Source: Nitrososphaerales archaeon TH1920
GTDB taxonomy: Archaea > Thermoproteota > Nitrososphaeria > Nitrososphaerales > Nitrososphaeraceae
Direction of reading: 5' to 3'
Assembly (NCBI GenBank): GCA_014523495.1
Contig: JAATVM010000240.1
Coordinates: 1 to 5,762, forward strand
DNA length: 5,762 nt
Shown here: positions 1 to 5,552 of the stretch, one piece after another
Position numbering within the stretch: the stretch's first letter is position 1
Layout of the letters: every line of letters begins with the position of its first letter
The notes under the pieces: model-generated
What the model saw: only the letters and a program-made list of their open reading frames with translations
Databases searched by the model: none
Told to the model about the DNA's origin: nothing
Program-made: the position numbers and the translations under genes

Positions 1-228
1 TAGCATGCTAATCATATGAATTTCATTGTCGAGAGAATTAGTCATTTCTTTTAACCCAAACAATATCAATATCATATCAATATCACCCTGATTAAATGGT
101 ACTTTGGTTGTCACTGTCATGTTTGATAGAATTTGATTCTGAGTATGCCGGTCTAAACATTTAATCGATAACAATATCTCATTTATGATATTCCGGTAGC
201 TTGATATAAGACTTTTTTTAGAATACAA
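1..228 (-). CDS. Unrecognised partial protein, C-terminus beyond left edge
   Basis: I do not recognise this product. On the minus strand one frame stays open from a stop at 247-249 down to position 1, about 82 codons, which is long for DNA this AT-rich. Read from TTG at 226-228 it begins LYSKKSLISSYRN and continues through MTVTTKVPFNQGDID and ILILFGLKEM; the composition is protein-like, mixed polar and hydrophobic, with no obvious signal peptide or cysteine motif. Support for a real gene is a TATA-like box (281-287) and GGAGGG (242-247) ahead of it on the same strand. The start is unsure. The TTG at 226-228 lies 13 bases from GGAGGG; the ATG at 118-120 would give a much shorter N-terminus; and a better-spaced TTG at 234-236 is in another frame, separated by a run of seven A. 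The gene is transcribed away from clc. It may be intact, frameshifted or a remnant. Confidence 0.42.
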   Translation of the reverse strand, partial: MYSKKSLISSYRNIINEILLSIKCLDRHTQNQILSNMTVTTKVPFNQGDIDMILILFGLKEMTNSLDNEIHMISML

Positions 229-241
229 GCTCTCAAATAGT

Positions 242-247
242 CCCTCC
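242..247 (-). promoter_or_regulatory. Shine-Dalgarno-like GGAGGG for the left-edge gene
   Basis: The plus strand reads CCCTCC here, so the minus strand reads GGAGGG. It is 5 bases ahead of TTG at 234-236 and 13 bases ahead of TTG at 226-228. The shorter spacing is the usual one, but that TTG opens a frame of only 17 codons unless the reading frame shifts. The match is a direct reading; its use in translation is inferred. Confidence 0.4.
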
Positions 248-280
248 TATGGAATTAGTCAAATTCAACTTCAATTTTGC

Positions 281-287
281 TTTATAT
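281..287 (-). promoter_or_regulatory. TATA-like box for the left-edge minus-strand gene
   Basis: The minus strand reads ATATAAA, a good archaeal TATA box. Transcription would be expected to start about 25 bases downstream, near 255-260, leaving a short leader that contains GGAGGG before the candidate TTG starts. The position relative to the ribosome site supports a real minus-strand transcript leaving the window to the left. No strong BRE is visible. Confidence 0.35.
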
Positions 288-302
288 GGTGATGATTTGG
301 TT

Positions 303-328
303 AATTAACTTGAATTAACTTAGTTCAA
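303..328. repeat. Tandem AATTAACTT repeat overlapping an imperfect dyad
   Basis: AATTAACTT occurs at 303-311 and again at 313-321, a period of 10 bases, or about one helical turn. Overlapping it, TTGAATTAA (310-318) and TTAGTTCAA (320-328) form an inverted repeat with 8 of 9 positions complementary around one central base. It sits just upstream of the minus-strand TATA box and far upstream of clc, so it could be an operator for the divergent pair. The DNA is AT-rich, so chance is a serious alternative. Confidence 0.3.
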
Positions 329-363
329 TGAAGATGATCCCCCGACATCAAATCATATCACTG

Positions 364-375
364 AAAAACGTTTTT
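364..375. repeat. Perfect 12-bp palindrome followed by T/A-rich tail
   Basis: AAAAACGTTTTT is its own reverse complement, and a further T-rich stretch follows on the plus strand. Together with the rest of 250-550 it lies in a gene-free gap between the minus-strand left-edge frame and clc. T-rich runs can end transcription in archaea, but no plus-strand gene is seen upstream, so its role is unknown. Confidence 0.25.
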
Positions 376-450
376 TATTTAAAATAGCTCTGACAAATCA
401 TACATGTTCCAGAAATCTAATGAACTTCAACTAGCTAAAGTACTTGGAGG

Positions 451-465
451 AATTTGAAACAAATT
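451..465. repeat. Short inverted repeat upstream of clc
   Basis: AATTTG (451-456) and CAAATT (460-465) are exact reverse complements separated by AAA. The dyad lies directly after GGAGG at 446-450 and about 30 bases upstream of the candidate clc TATA box. It could be a regulator site or a weak hairpin; nothing else supports it. Confidence 0.2.
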
Positions 466-491
466 GGGAACAACAAACTTTATTTAAGTTG

Positions 492-499
492 TTTATAGG
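492..499 (+). promoter_or_regulatory. Candidate TATA box for clc
   Basis: TTTATAGG is the best TATA-like element in the 100 bases ahead of clc. A start site about 25 bases downstream, near 522, would leave a leader of roughly 30 bases before the GTG at 551. The alternative element TATTTAAG at 481-488 is nearly as good, so this assignment is weak. Confidence 0.28.
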
Positions 500-550
500 G
501 TATAACAATTATAAAGCAAGAAAAATTACTTGTATGTCAGGTTTAACTAA

Positions 551-2464
551 GTGAGAACTGAACTCCCTTACTATTCTCAAGTAGTATCAATAATAAGAAC
601 GATAAGAAGTATGAGATGGAATTTAGATTTTAGCTATTTCAGAAAATGGATACTAATAGGTCTTCTACTAGGCGTTGTTGCGGGTCTTGGAGCAATAGCA
701 CTTTTCCTTTCGGTTGAATTTTTTACAGGTATATTTCTGGAAATGGGAACAGGATACTCGCCTCCTCTACCTGGAGGATTCCAAGGCAACAACTATACTT
801 ACGTTCTATTTATCGAGAGGCCGTGGTTAATACCATTGATATGCGGTTTCGGAGGTCTGTTAGTTGGTTTAATCACGACCAGGTTTTCTCCGGAATCAGA
901 AGGACATGGGACAGATGCAGTAATAGATGCATATCACCACAAAAGTGGTAATATAAGAGCCAGGGTTCCTCTTGTCAAGGCTGTTGCTTCATCTATCACT
1001 ATAGGAAGTGGCGGAAGTGGAGGCACTGAGGGACCCGCGGGACAAATTGCGGCCGGCTTTGGTTCACTCATAGGTAAACTATTCAAACTGGATGAAGATG
1101 AAAGAAGAATTGCAGTTGCTGCCGGCCTCGGAGCTGGCATCGGGAGTATATTCAAGATTCCACTAGGTGGTGCCGTCTTTAGTGCGGAGGTTTTGTATAG
1201 AAGGGATTTCGAAGTTAGAGCCTTAATTCCTGGATTAGTAGCGTCTGTAACTGGTTATACTATTTTTGGCTTCGTTTTTGGATGGGATCGCCTATTCTCT
1301 ATTCCTCTGGATCTTGTCAAATATACGCAGCCAGCTTCACTAATTCTTTATGCGATAGTAGGTCTTATCTGTGCTGGAGTAAGTATAGGGTATGTAAAGA
1401 TTTTCTATATCATATCGGATTATTTCAGCAAAATTCGAATTCCAAAATATCTCAAACCCGCTATAGGAGGTGTTCTAGTAGGAATGATAGGAATTGTATT
1501 TCCTCAAATTTTGGGAACTTCCTACGGATGGTTACAAATAGCAATTGACAAGGATTACGCCTTGCTCCCTCTGTACATTCTTGGCCCTGTAATTGTGTTC
1601 AAGATCTTGGCAACTTCATTGACAATAGGTTCTGGGGGAAGTGCGGGTGTCTTTGGACCTTCCATGGTAATAGGAGGGTTTCTTGGAGCATTCATTGGCA
1701 CAGTTTTTCACCTATTTGGATTATTTACTTGGATAGATGTTACTTCGGTAATCATAGTTGCAATGGTATCATTTTTCGGTGCTACAGCAAAAACGCCAAT
1801 CTCATCAATAATAATGGGAAGTGAGCTGACAGGAGGTTATGCTCTTTTGGCACCTATGATGCTAGCTACATTTGTTGCATACATTATGTCTGGACAGCAC
1901 AATTCAATATTCCGAAGTCAATTACTGAATAGGTCTGATTCACCTGCTCACAGAATGGAGTATCAACGCCCGATACTGAGTGACCTGTATGTGAAAGATG
2001 CCTTTAGGAGTGCCACTAATAAACTTTCTAAAGATGTATCGATTGAGGAATCTCTCCAAATAATGAGTCGAAATAATAGTAAAATGATTTTGGTTGTTGA
2101 CCAGGATGACGTGCTTCAGGGTGTTGTCTACAAACATAAGCTTTTTGAATTTCCTGAGGAATATCGCAAGTCTGTTAATCTAGAAAGCATTATGATAAAG
2201 GATCCTTTTTTTGCGTACAACTCGGACTCGCTTCATAATGCCTTAGTTAGACTTTCATCAAACGATCTTCAAGAAATGCCAGTGTTATCAAATGAAGATA
2301 ATAAGGTAATCGGAATTATAACGGTCTCAGATTTAGTAAAACTCTATGACAAGGAGGTAGAAAAAATAACTAAAGTAATGAACAGATCTGATCTCAATAC
2401 TAATAACGATAGTACCAGTAATAGCCATCACCTAAGAAAGAAATCTACCAATACGAAACAATAG
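551..2464 (+). CDS. CLC-family chloride channel/transporter with C-terminal CBS pair
   Basis: This is an integral membrane protein of 637 residues that moves chloride or related anions. The CLC core spans about residues 30-460, with many hydrophobic helices. The family signatures are visible: GHG at 118-120 (the GSGIP loop), GTEGPAGQ at 158-165 containing the gating glutamate E160, and GVFGP at 366-370 containing the anion-contacting F368. A soluble tail follows with two CBS domains, about 475-535 and 545-605, of the kind that bind adenine nucleotides and modulate gating, then a polar tail. Three key positions are unusual: V214 replaces the internal proton glutamate (E203 of E. coli ClC-ec1), H119 replaces S107, and F454 replaces Y445. 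The Val matches eukaryotic CLC channels and suggests passive conduction, by inference only. The start is GTG; an in-frame ATG at 611 (residue 21), just before the first helix, is a credible alternative. It appears to be a single-gene unit. Confidence 0.95.
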   Translation: MRTELPYYSQVVSIIRTIRSMRWNLDFSYFRKWILIGLLLGVVAGLGAIALFLSVEFFTGIFLEMGTGYSPPLPGGFQGNNYTYVLFIERPWLIPLICGFGGLLVGLITTRFSPESEGHGTDAVIDAYHHKSGNIRARVPLVKAVASSITIGSGGSGGTEGPAGQIAAGFGSLIGKLFKLDEDERRIAVAAGLGAGIGSIFKIPLGGAVFSAEVLYRRDFEVRALIPGLVASVTGYTIFGFVFGWDRLFSIPLDLVKYTQPASLILYAIVGLICAGVSIGYVKIFYIISDYFSKIRIPKYLKPAIGGVLVGMIGIVFPQILGTSYGWLQIAIDKDYALLPLYILGPVIVFKILATSLTIGSGGSAGVFGPSMVIGGFLGAFIGTVFHLFGLFTWIDVTSVIIVAMVSFFGATAKTPISSIIMGSELTGGYALLAPMMLATFVAYIMSGQHNSIFRSQLLNRSDSPAHRMEYQRPILSDLYVKDAFRSATNKLSKDVSIEESLQIMSRNNSKMILVVDQDDVLQGVVYKHKLFEFPEEYRKSVNLESIMIKDPFFAYNSDSLHNALVRLSSNDLQEMPVLSNEDNKVIGIITVSDLVKLYDKEVEKITKVMNRSDLNTNNDSTSNSHHLRKKSTNTKQ

Positions 2465-2473
2465 AGACTACCT

Positions 2474-2512
2474 CATCAAATAACTAAAATTAATTAATTT
2501 TTACTTTTGATG
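2474..2512. terminator. Hairpin between convergent clc and Rieske pseudogene
   Basis: CATCAAA (2474-2480) pairs with TTTGATG (2506-2512). Inside this lies a perfect 16-bp palindrome, AAAATTAATTAATTTT (2486-2501), whose right arm runs into further T. It begins 10 bases after the clc stop codon and contains the stop codon of the opposite-strand pseudogene (2490-2492), so it could end transcription in both directions. Archaeal termination depends mainly on T-rich tracts; the stem itself may be incidental. Confidence 0.4.
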
Positions 2513-2762
2513 GTGACTCTATAATTTTTGGTTGTGGAGAAGAAATCGCTTTACTTGGATCACCCTTAATTTGATTAAGTAATTTTATTGCCAACGGATC
2601 TCCCTTATGTAAACAACTGTTGCTCAAAGCAGTAATCATATTATCAATTTTAAATAAAGCGATATCTTTACCTTATACAGAAATCACTTTGCTGGATCCA
2701 TTCATTAATTCATCTTCATTTATCGTCTCTACAAATTCCTTGTTAATTATTACTAGCTCAAC
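2490..2762 (-). pseudogene. Decayed Rieske-type [2Fe-2S] ferredoxin gene
   Basis: Intact small Rieske proteins carry electrons with a [2Fe-2S] cluster held by CxHxG and a later CxxH. Read from the codon at 2760-2762, the minus strand gives VELVIINKEF, then GSSKVISV (22-29), a stop (TAA at 2673-2675, codon 30), then GKDIALFKID (31-40) and SNSCLHKGDPLA (47-58). The run KVISV-GKDIALF, followed by NSC-x-H-x-G-x-PL, is the standard order of a Rieske ferredoxin N-terminal half, with the stop where a lysine is usual. Cluster ligands C50 (2613-2615) and H52 (2607-2609) remain. The second CxxH is absent; the frame instead continues with IKLLNQIKGDPSK and a Ser/Pro/Lys-rich end, stopping at 2490. There is no start codon: the first codon after the upstream stop is GTT, perhaps a mutated GTG. 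The family assignment is inferred from motif order. The protein was probably redox-related, but its partner is unknown. Confidence 0.68.
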
Positions 2763-2783
2763 TTATTATACTATAGCTATTCG

Positions 2784-2791
2784 TATATAAT
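2784..2791 (-). promoter_or_regulatory. Relic TATA box of the Rieske pseudogene
   Basis: The minus strand reads ATTATATA here, 22-29 bases upstream of the GTT codon at 2762. That is the spacing expected for a leaderless archaeal transcript beginning at the former start codon, which supports 2760-2762 as the original start position. Whether it is still active is unknown. Confidence 0.35.
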
Positions 2792-2908
2792 TACACAAGC
2801 ATTTGATAGACTAGAAATTGCTCATAAATGGAACCATCGTTTTATTTATCAGCATCTGAATTTAACCTTAGTCAATTGTCCTTTATTTTCTGCCCAGAAT
2901 ATTCAGGA

Positions 2909-2922
2909 AATTCATATGAATT
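2909..2922. promoter_or_regulatory. Palindromic operator candidate of the rib operon
   Basis: AATTCATATGAATT is a perfect 14-bp palindrome ending 11 bases before the TATA-like box of ribE. Its right half, ATATGAATT (2914-2922), recurs at 2945-2953, 31 bases on, or about three helical turns, so the two copies flank the TATA box. This geometry suits a dimeric repressor that blocks TBP/TFB. Some archaea use a riboflavin kinase-regulator fusion (RbkR) to control rib genes; linking that protein to this site is speculation. Confidence 0.4.
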
Positions 2923-2933
2923 GAAATGAAATA

Positions 2934-2942
2934 TTTTTATTA
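2934..2942 (+). promoter_or_regulatory. TATA-like box of the rib operon
   Basis: TTTTTATTA lies 27-35 bases upstream of the ribE ATG, preceded by the purine-rich GAAATGAAAT that could act as a BRE. No Shine-Dalgarno sequence is present before the ATG, so a leaderless mRNA starting at or next to the ATG is the simplest reading. The rest of 2763-2968 shows no intact gene. Confidence 0.5.
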
Positions 2943-2968
2943 CGATATGAATTTTTGATTAACATTTA

Positions 2969-3571
2969 ATGTTCACTGGTATCATAGAAGGTACTGGAAT
3001 TATCAAATCAATAGTCAAAATAAAGGACACAGATAGAAGTGCTGACAGTAGGGTAGAGATAGACTTGGGGAAACTAAGTAAAGGGTTGCAAGTAGGTGAT
3101 AGTGTAAATGTCAATGGGACTTGCCTTACAACTACAAGGATTATCAAAAACAAAGTATGTTTTGAAGTTGTAAAAGAAACAATGAAACGAACATCTTTAG
3201 GAATGTTAGAAATTGGAGATCATGTCAATCTAGAGAGAAGTTTAAGGATAAGTGATAGAATTGAAGGACACATTGTATTGGGACATATTGATGGTGTAGG
3301 AGAAATTGAAGATATTGTTAAAAAACCTTCAGAAACTAAAATATGGATAAGTGTGAATAAAGAGATTGCAAAATTTCTGGTATCAAAGGGATCTGTTGCA
3401 TTAGACGGTATAAGTTTTACCATAGTTGATGTATGGAAGAATAAATTTTCAATAGCATTGGTTCCTCATACACTAGCCGTTACTACATTTAAAAATAAAT
3501 TGAAAGGTGATAAAGTTAATATTGAGGTAGACATTCTAAGCAAATATGTAGCAAAATTTTTACCACGATAA
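2969..3571 (+). CDS. ribE: Riboflavin synthase, bacterial-type two-domain (RibE)
   Basis: The enzyme dismutates two 6,7-dimethyl-8-ribityllumazine molecules to riboflavin plus the pyrimidinedione that RibH reuses. It has 200 residues, the normal size. Two lumazine-binding barrels are evident: the first opens with MFTGIIEGTG and contains GDSVNVNGTCLTTT (43-56), with S45 and C52 at the positions of E. coli S41 and C48. The linker NLERSLR and GHIVLGHIDG (100-109), with H101 and H106, begin the second barrel, which carries KGSVALDGISFT (140-151) and LVPHTLAVTT (164-173). The C-terminal helix, about 181-198, would help trimerise. MFTGIIE fixes the ATG start. It is first in the rib operon, apparently leaderless. 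Many euryarchaea use an unrelated RibH-like riboflavin synthase, so this bacterial type marks old transfer or a lineage trait. The symbol differs between systems (ribE in Bacillus, ribC in E. coli). Confidence 0.96.
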   Translation: MFTGIIEGTGIIKSIVKIKDTDRSADSRVEIDLGKLSKGLQVGDSVNVNGTCLTTTRIIKNKVCFEVVKETMKRTSLGMLEIGDHVNLERSLRISDRIEGHIVLGHIDGVGEIEDIVKKPSETKIWISVNKEIAKFLVSKGSVALDGISFTIVDVWKNKFSIALVPHTLAVTTFKNKLKGDKVNIEVDILSKYVAKFLPR

Positions 3572-3596
3572 TAGTAATTACCAAAAAATCAGTAAA

Positions 3597-3605
3597 CTAT
3601 ATAAT
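3597..3605 (+). promoter_or_regulatory. Possible internal promoter (TATA box) ahead of ribB
   Basis: CTATATAAT in the 47-base gap after ribE is the strongest TATA match in the window. Initiation about 25 bases after its centre falls near 3626, right beside an in-frame GTG at 3628-3630. This suggests a leaderless secondary transcript of ribB onward and favours GTG 3628 as an alternative start to TTG 3619. Confidence 0.45.
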
Positions 3606-3618
3606 TGTAATTAGTGCT

Positions 3619-4308
3619 TTGAACCCCGTGTCGTTAGTTGAAGATGCAGTTAGAGCCCTAAGAGATGGGAAATTTATCTTGATTCACGATAGCGAATCTA
3701 GAGAAAATGAGGTTGACATGGTTAAGGCCGCCCAATACATCAGCCCTCAAGATATAGCAACGATGCGAAATGACGCCGGTGGTCTAATCTGCCTGGCTAT
3801 ATCAGATGGAATTGCGTCAAAATTGAAGTTGACATATATGCATAATTTACTACATTTCGCTTCCAAAAATAATCCTTCGTTGTCAAAAATAATAAGTTCC
3901 TTGGCTCCATATGGGGACCGGCCTTCATTTTCAATTACTGTAAACCATGTTGATACTTTTACAGGTATAACTGATATAGATAGAGCACTGACAATTACCA
4001 AGATGTCTGAAATATGTTCTGACATAGATAATTATGGAAAATATGAATTTTCTAAAAAATTCCGATCTCCGGGTCATGTTCCAATATTAATTGCTGCAAA
4101 GGAATTACTGAAAGAGAGATCAGGTCATACCGAATTATCTATTCAATTGATGAAACTGGCACTTTTAATCCCAACAGTGGTAATTTGCGAAATGCTTGAT
4201 TCTGATACGGGTGGAGCTTTAAAGGTTGATAAGGCGATAGAATACTCTAATAGGTTTAACATTCCATTAGTCGAATCACCTCAAATAAAAGAAACGTGTG
4301 TGAATTGA
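3619..4308 (+). CDS. ribB: 3,4-dihydroxy-2-butanone-4-phosphate synthase (RibB)
   Basis: This Mg-dependent enzyme converts ribulose 5-phosphate to formate and the four-carbon unit that RibH condenses with the pyrimidine. At 229 residues it is a single-domain RibB, not fused to GTP cyclohydrolase II. Visible motifs are DSESRENEVD (24-33) with the acidic metal and substrate residues, NDAGGLICLA (51-60), FSITVNHVDTFTGITDIDRA (104-123), RSPGHVPILIA (149-159), GHTELS (169-174) with the metal-ligand histidine H170, and VVICEMLD (187-194) with the catalytic E191. The loop often written RENEGD in bacteria reads RENEVD here, which is tolerable in archaeal members. The start is uncertain: TTG 3619 lacks a ribosome site, while GTG 3628 (codon 4) fits a leaderless start from the TATA box at 3597-3605. 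It lies 47 bases after ribE and 7 bases before ribH. Confidence 0.95.
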   Translation: MNPVSLVEDAVRALRDGKFILIHDSESRENEVDMVKAAQYISPQDIATMRNDAGGLICLAISDGIASKLKLTYMHNLLHFASKNNPSLSKIISSLAPYGDRPSFSITVNHVDTFTGITDIDRALTITKMSEICSDIDNYGKYEFSKKFRSPGHVPILIAAKELLKERSGHTELSIQLMKLALLIPTVVICEMLDSDTGGALKVDKAIEYSNRFNIPLVESPQIKETCVN

Positions 4309-4315
4309 GAATAAT

Positions 4316-4747
4316 TTGAAAAGAGTAAGATTAGGAATAGTCGTAGCCGAATTTAATCAAGAAATTACTAGTAAAATGCTTGATGCAGCCAAATACCATG
4401 CAAAGAATTTAAACATCCACGTGAAAAAGATTTGCTACGTACCAGGAACGTTTGATATGCCTTTAATAGTTGAAAAACTTCTTAAAAATGAACAAATAGA
4501 TGCGATTGTCACTATCGGTGCGGTGGTAAAGGGAGATACAGGACACGATCTCATCATAGCTATTACTACTGCAAGATTACTCGCCGATCTTTCATTAAAA
4601 TACCAAAAACCTGTTACACTTGGAATTACCGGTCCTGACATGACTGTAAAGCAGGCAAGGAAAAGAATTGTCACTGTTCCCAAAAGGGCAATAGAAGCAG
4701 CATATAAAATGGTAACAAGGTTAAGAGAGTCGGACGATAAAAAGTAG
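4316..4747 (+). CDS. ribH: 6,7-dimethyl-8-ribityllumazine synthase (RibH), archaeal type
   Basis: RibH condenses 5-amino-6-ribitylamino-uracil with dihydroxybutanone phosphate to give the lumazine substrate of RibE; the family forms pentamers, often assembled into 60-mer shells. The 143-residue length is normal. Motifs in order are VVAEFNQEIT (9-18) with the ring-stacking F13, VPGTFDMPL (42-50), TIGAVVKGDTGHDLI (66-80) with the catalytic histidine H77, and TLGITGPDMT (101-110), followed by the helix PKRAIEAAYKMV. The AEFN opening, GDTGHD and LGITGP resemble methanogen RibH more than bacterial forms, where GETxHF and GVLT are common. The start is TTG, 7 bases after the ribB stop with no clear ribosome site, implying translational coupling with ribB. 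The conserved GIVVAEFN just after MKRVRL supports this start. The C-terminal RESDDKK is a short polar tail. Confidence 0.95.
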   Translation: MKRVRLGIVVAEFNQEITSKMLDAAKYHAKNLNIHVKKICYVPGTFDMPLIVEKLLKNEQIDAIVTIGAVVKGDTGHDLIIAITTARLLADLSLKYQKPVTLGITGPDMTVKQARKRIVTVPKRAIEAAYKMVTRLRESDDKK

Positions 4748-4763
4748 GCATGAATAATTATAA

Positions 4764-5552
4764 ATGATAATTCAAATTACCATAATAAAGATAGAAGATT
4801 ACGGTCCATGGACACTAAAGTTGGGAAGTGATAGAGAGGCACAATTACAAATATTCCAAGCAAAGTTATATAGCGATTTGCAAAAAATGTTCTCCAAAAG
4901 GGATTCTATCGTTTATTTTAATAGATTTGATGAGCTAATAGCGGTTACTAATGGATTAACTTTAGAGGATCATCTATCAATCGAACGAGAAATTAATGAT
5001 ATGCATAAGGATCTTAATATATCGATGTCTATTGGAATAGGTGCAACTCCTCTGGAAGCAAATATTGACGCATATAATTCACGTAGAAATCACAGGTTGC
5101 TTGATAAAAGTAAGCTAATATATTCAAATGATCAAATTCAATTATTATATAATAATCCAAACAAATTATTTACAGATATGCTAGCTCAGATTTTACATTT
5201 AGATATTGATAATTCGACCAAAGTTAGCAACACACTTTCTCCGTATGAAATTACAACAAGAATAATGAAAATGTTTTCTCATCTTATTGAATTATTTATC
5301 GAACAAAAATCTATGACTTTTTTTCTTGGTGGTGACAACTTTATGGTAATCTCAAATAACGTTACCAAAGATAAAGTTTCCTTAATAATTAGTAAAATTT
5401 ATGCAAGTCAAAATATCAAACTAAACTGTGGTATAGGAGTTGCACGTACTGGTAGAAAAGCAGTTCAGGCCGCTACAGAAGCCTTAGATACAATACGCAA
5501 TCTAAGAGAGCGAGGAATAATTCAACCTATATACGAAATAAAATGGATCTAA
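4764..5552 (+). CDS. arfA: GTP cyclohydrolase III (ArfA)
   Basis: ArfA opens the archaeal riboflavin and F420 route, hydrolysing GTP to 2-amino-5-formylamino-6-ribosylamino-4(3H)-pyrimidinone monophosphate and pyrophosphate. Unlike bacterial RibA it leaves the formyl group on, so a separate deformylase is needed. The 262 residues match the family, which has about 260. Two palm-like halves are visible: the N-terminal half has QITIIKIEDYGPWT (4-17), YFNRFDELIAVTNG (51-64) and MSIGIGATP; the C-terminal half has FFLGGDNFMV, whose GGDN resembles the GGDEF nucleotidyl-cyclase palm and should hold the metal-binding aspartate, then CGIGVARTGRKAVQAATEAL and a final helix. The ATG lies 16 bases after ribH, and the opening MIIQITIIK fits family N-termini. 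Its last 10 bases overlap the next gene. Its place inside a rib operon supports riboflavin as the main product. Confidence 0.95.
   Translation: MIIQITIIKIEDYGPWTLKLGSDREAQLQIFQAKLYSDLQKMFSKRDSIVYFNRFDELIAVTNGLTLEDHLSIEREINDMHKDLNISMSIGIGATPLEANIDAYNSRRNHRLLDKSKLIYSNDQIQLLYNNPNKLFTDMLAQILHLDIDNSTKVSNTLSPYEITTRIMKMFSHLIELFIEQKSMTFFLGGDNFMVISNNVTKDKVSLIISKIYASQNIKLNCGIGVARTGRKAVQAATEALDTIRNLRERGIIQPIYEIKWI

Noticed and set aside
62..85. ATATC-rich run resembling short tandem repeats
   Set aside because: It falls within the minus-strand frame, where it encodes a plausible GDIDMILIL segment, and the units are irregular; no array-like spacing or spacers suggest CRISPR.
446..498. GGAGG followed by TTG and a 14-codon reading frame upstream of clc
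   Set aside because: Spacing of only about 3-4 bases to the TTG, a very short peptide without motif, and no promoter of its own; it could be a leader peptide but nothing supports it.
934..1155. Minus-strand frame of 73 codons rich in Pro, Ala, Leu and Ser
   Set aside because: It is a shadow of the Gly/Ala-rich gating region of the CLC gene.
1282..1548. Plus-strand frame of 88 codons within clc in another frame
   Set aside because: Cys, Ser and Asn-rich translation without motif, fully inside the membrane core of the CLC gene.
1940..2137. Minus-strand frame of 65 codons opposite the first CBS domain
   Set aside because: Antisense shadow of a well-supported gene; no ribosome site or family motif.
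2757..2924. Plus-strand open frame of about 55 codons opposite and beyond the Rieske pseudogene promoter
   Set aside because: It has no ATG, GTG or TTG near its beginning, no family motif, and overlaps the palindrome and promoter region of ribE; the composition is rich in aromatic and Asn/His residues as expected from AT-rich noncoding DNA.
2763..2968. FMN riboswitch upstream of the rib operon
   Set aside because: The conserved AGGGTG and related FMN-aptamer elements are not seen, and the apparent leaderless start leaves no room for a leader RNA.
2959..3153. Minus-strand frame of 64 codons opposite the start of ribE
   Set aside because: Antisense shadow of a conserved enzyme domain; no independent support.
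3220..3423. Minus-strand frame of 67 codons opposite the second half of ribE
   Set aside because: Antisense shadow; the plus strand shows the conserved second lumazine-binding barrel.
3747..4025. Minus-strand frame of 92 codons opposite ribB
   Set aside because: Antisense shadow; the plus strand encodes conserved RibB motifs throughout.
4435..4683. Minus-strand frame of 82 codons opposite ribH
   Set aside because: Antisense shadow of the catalytic part of RibH.
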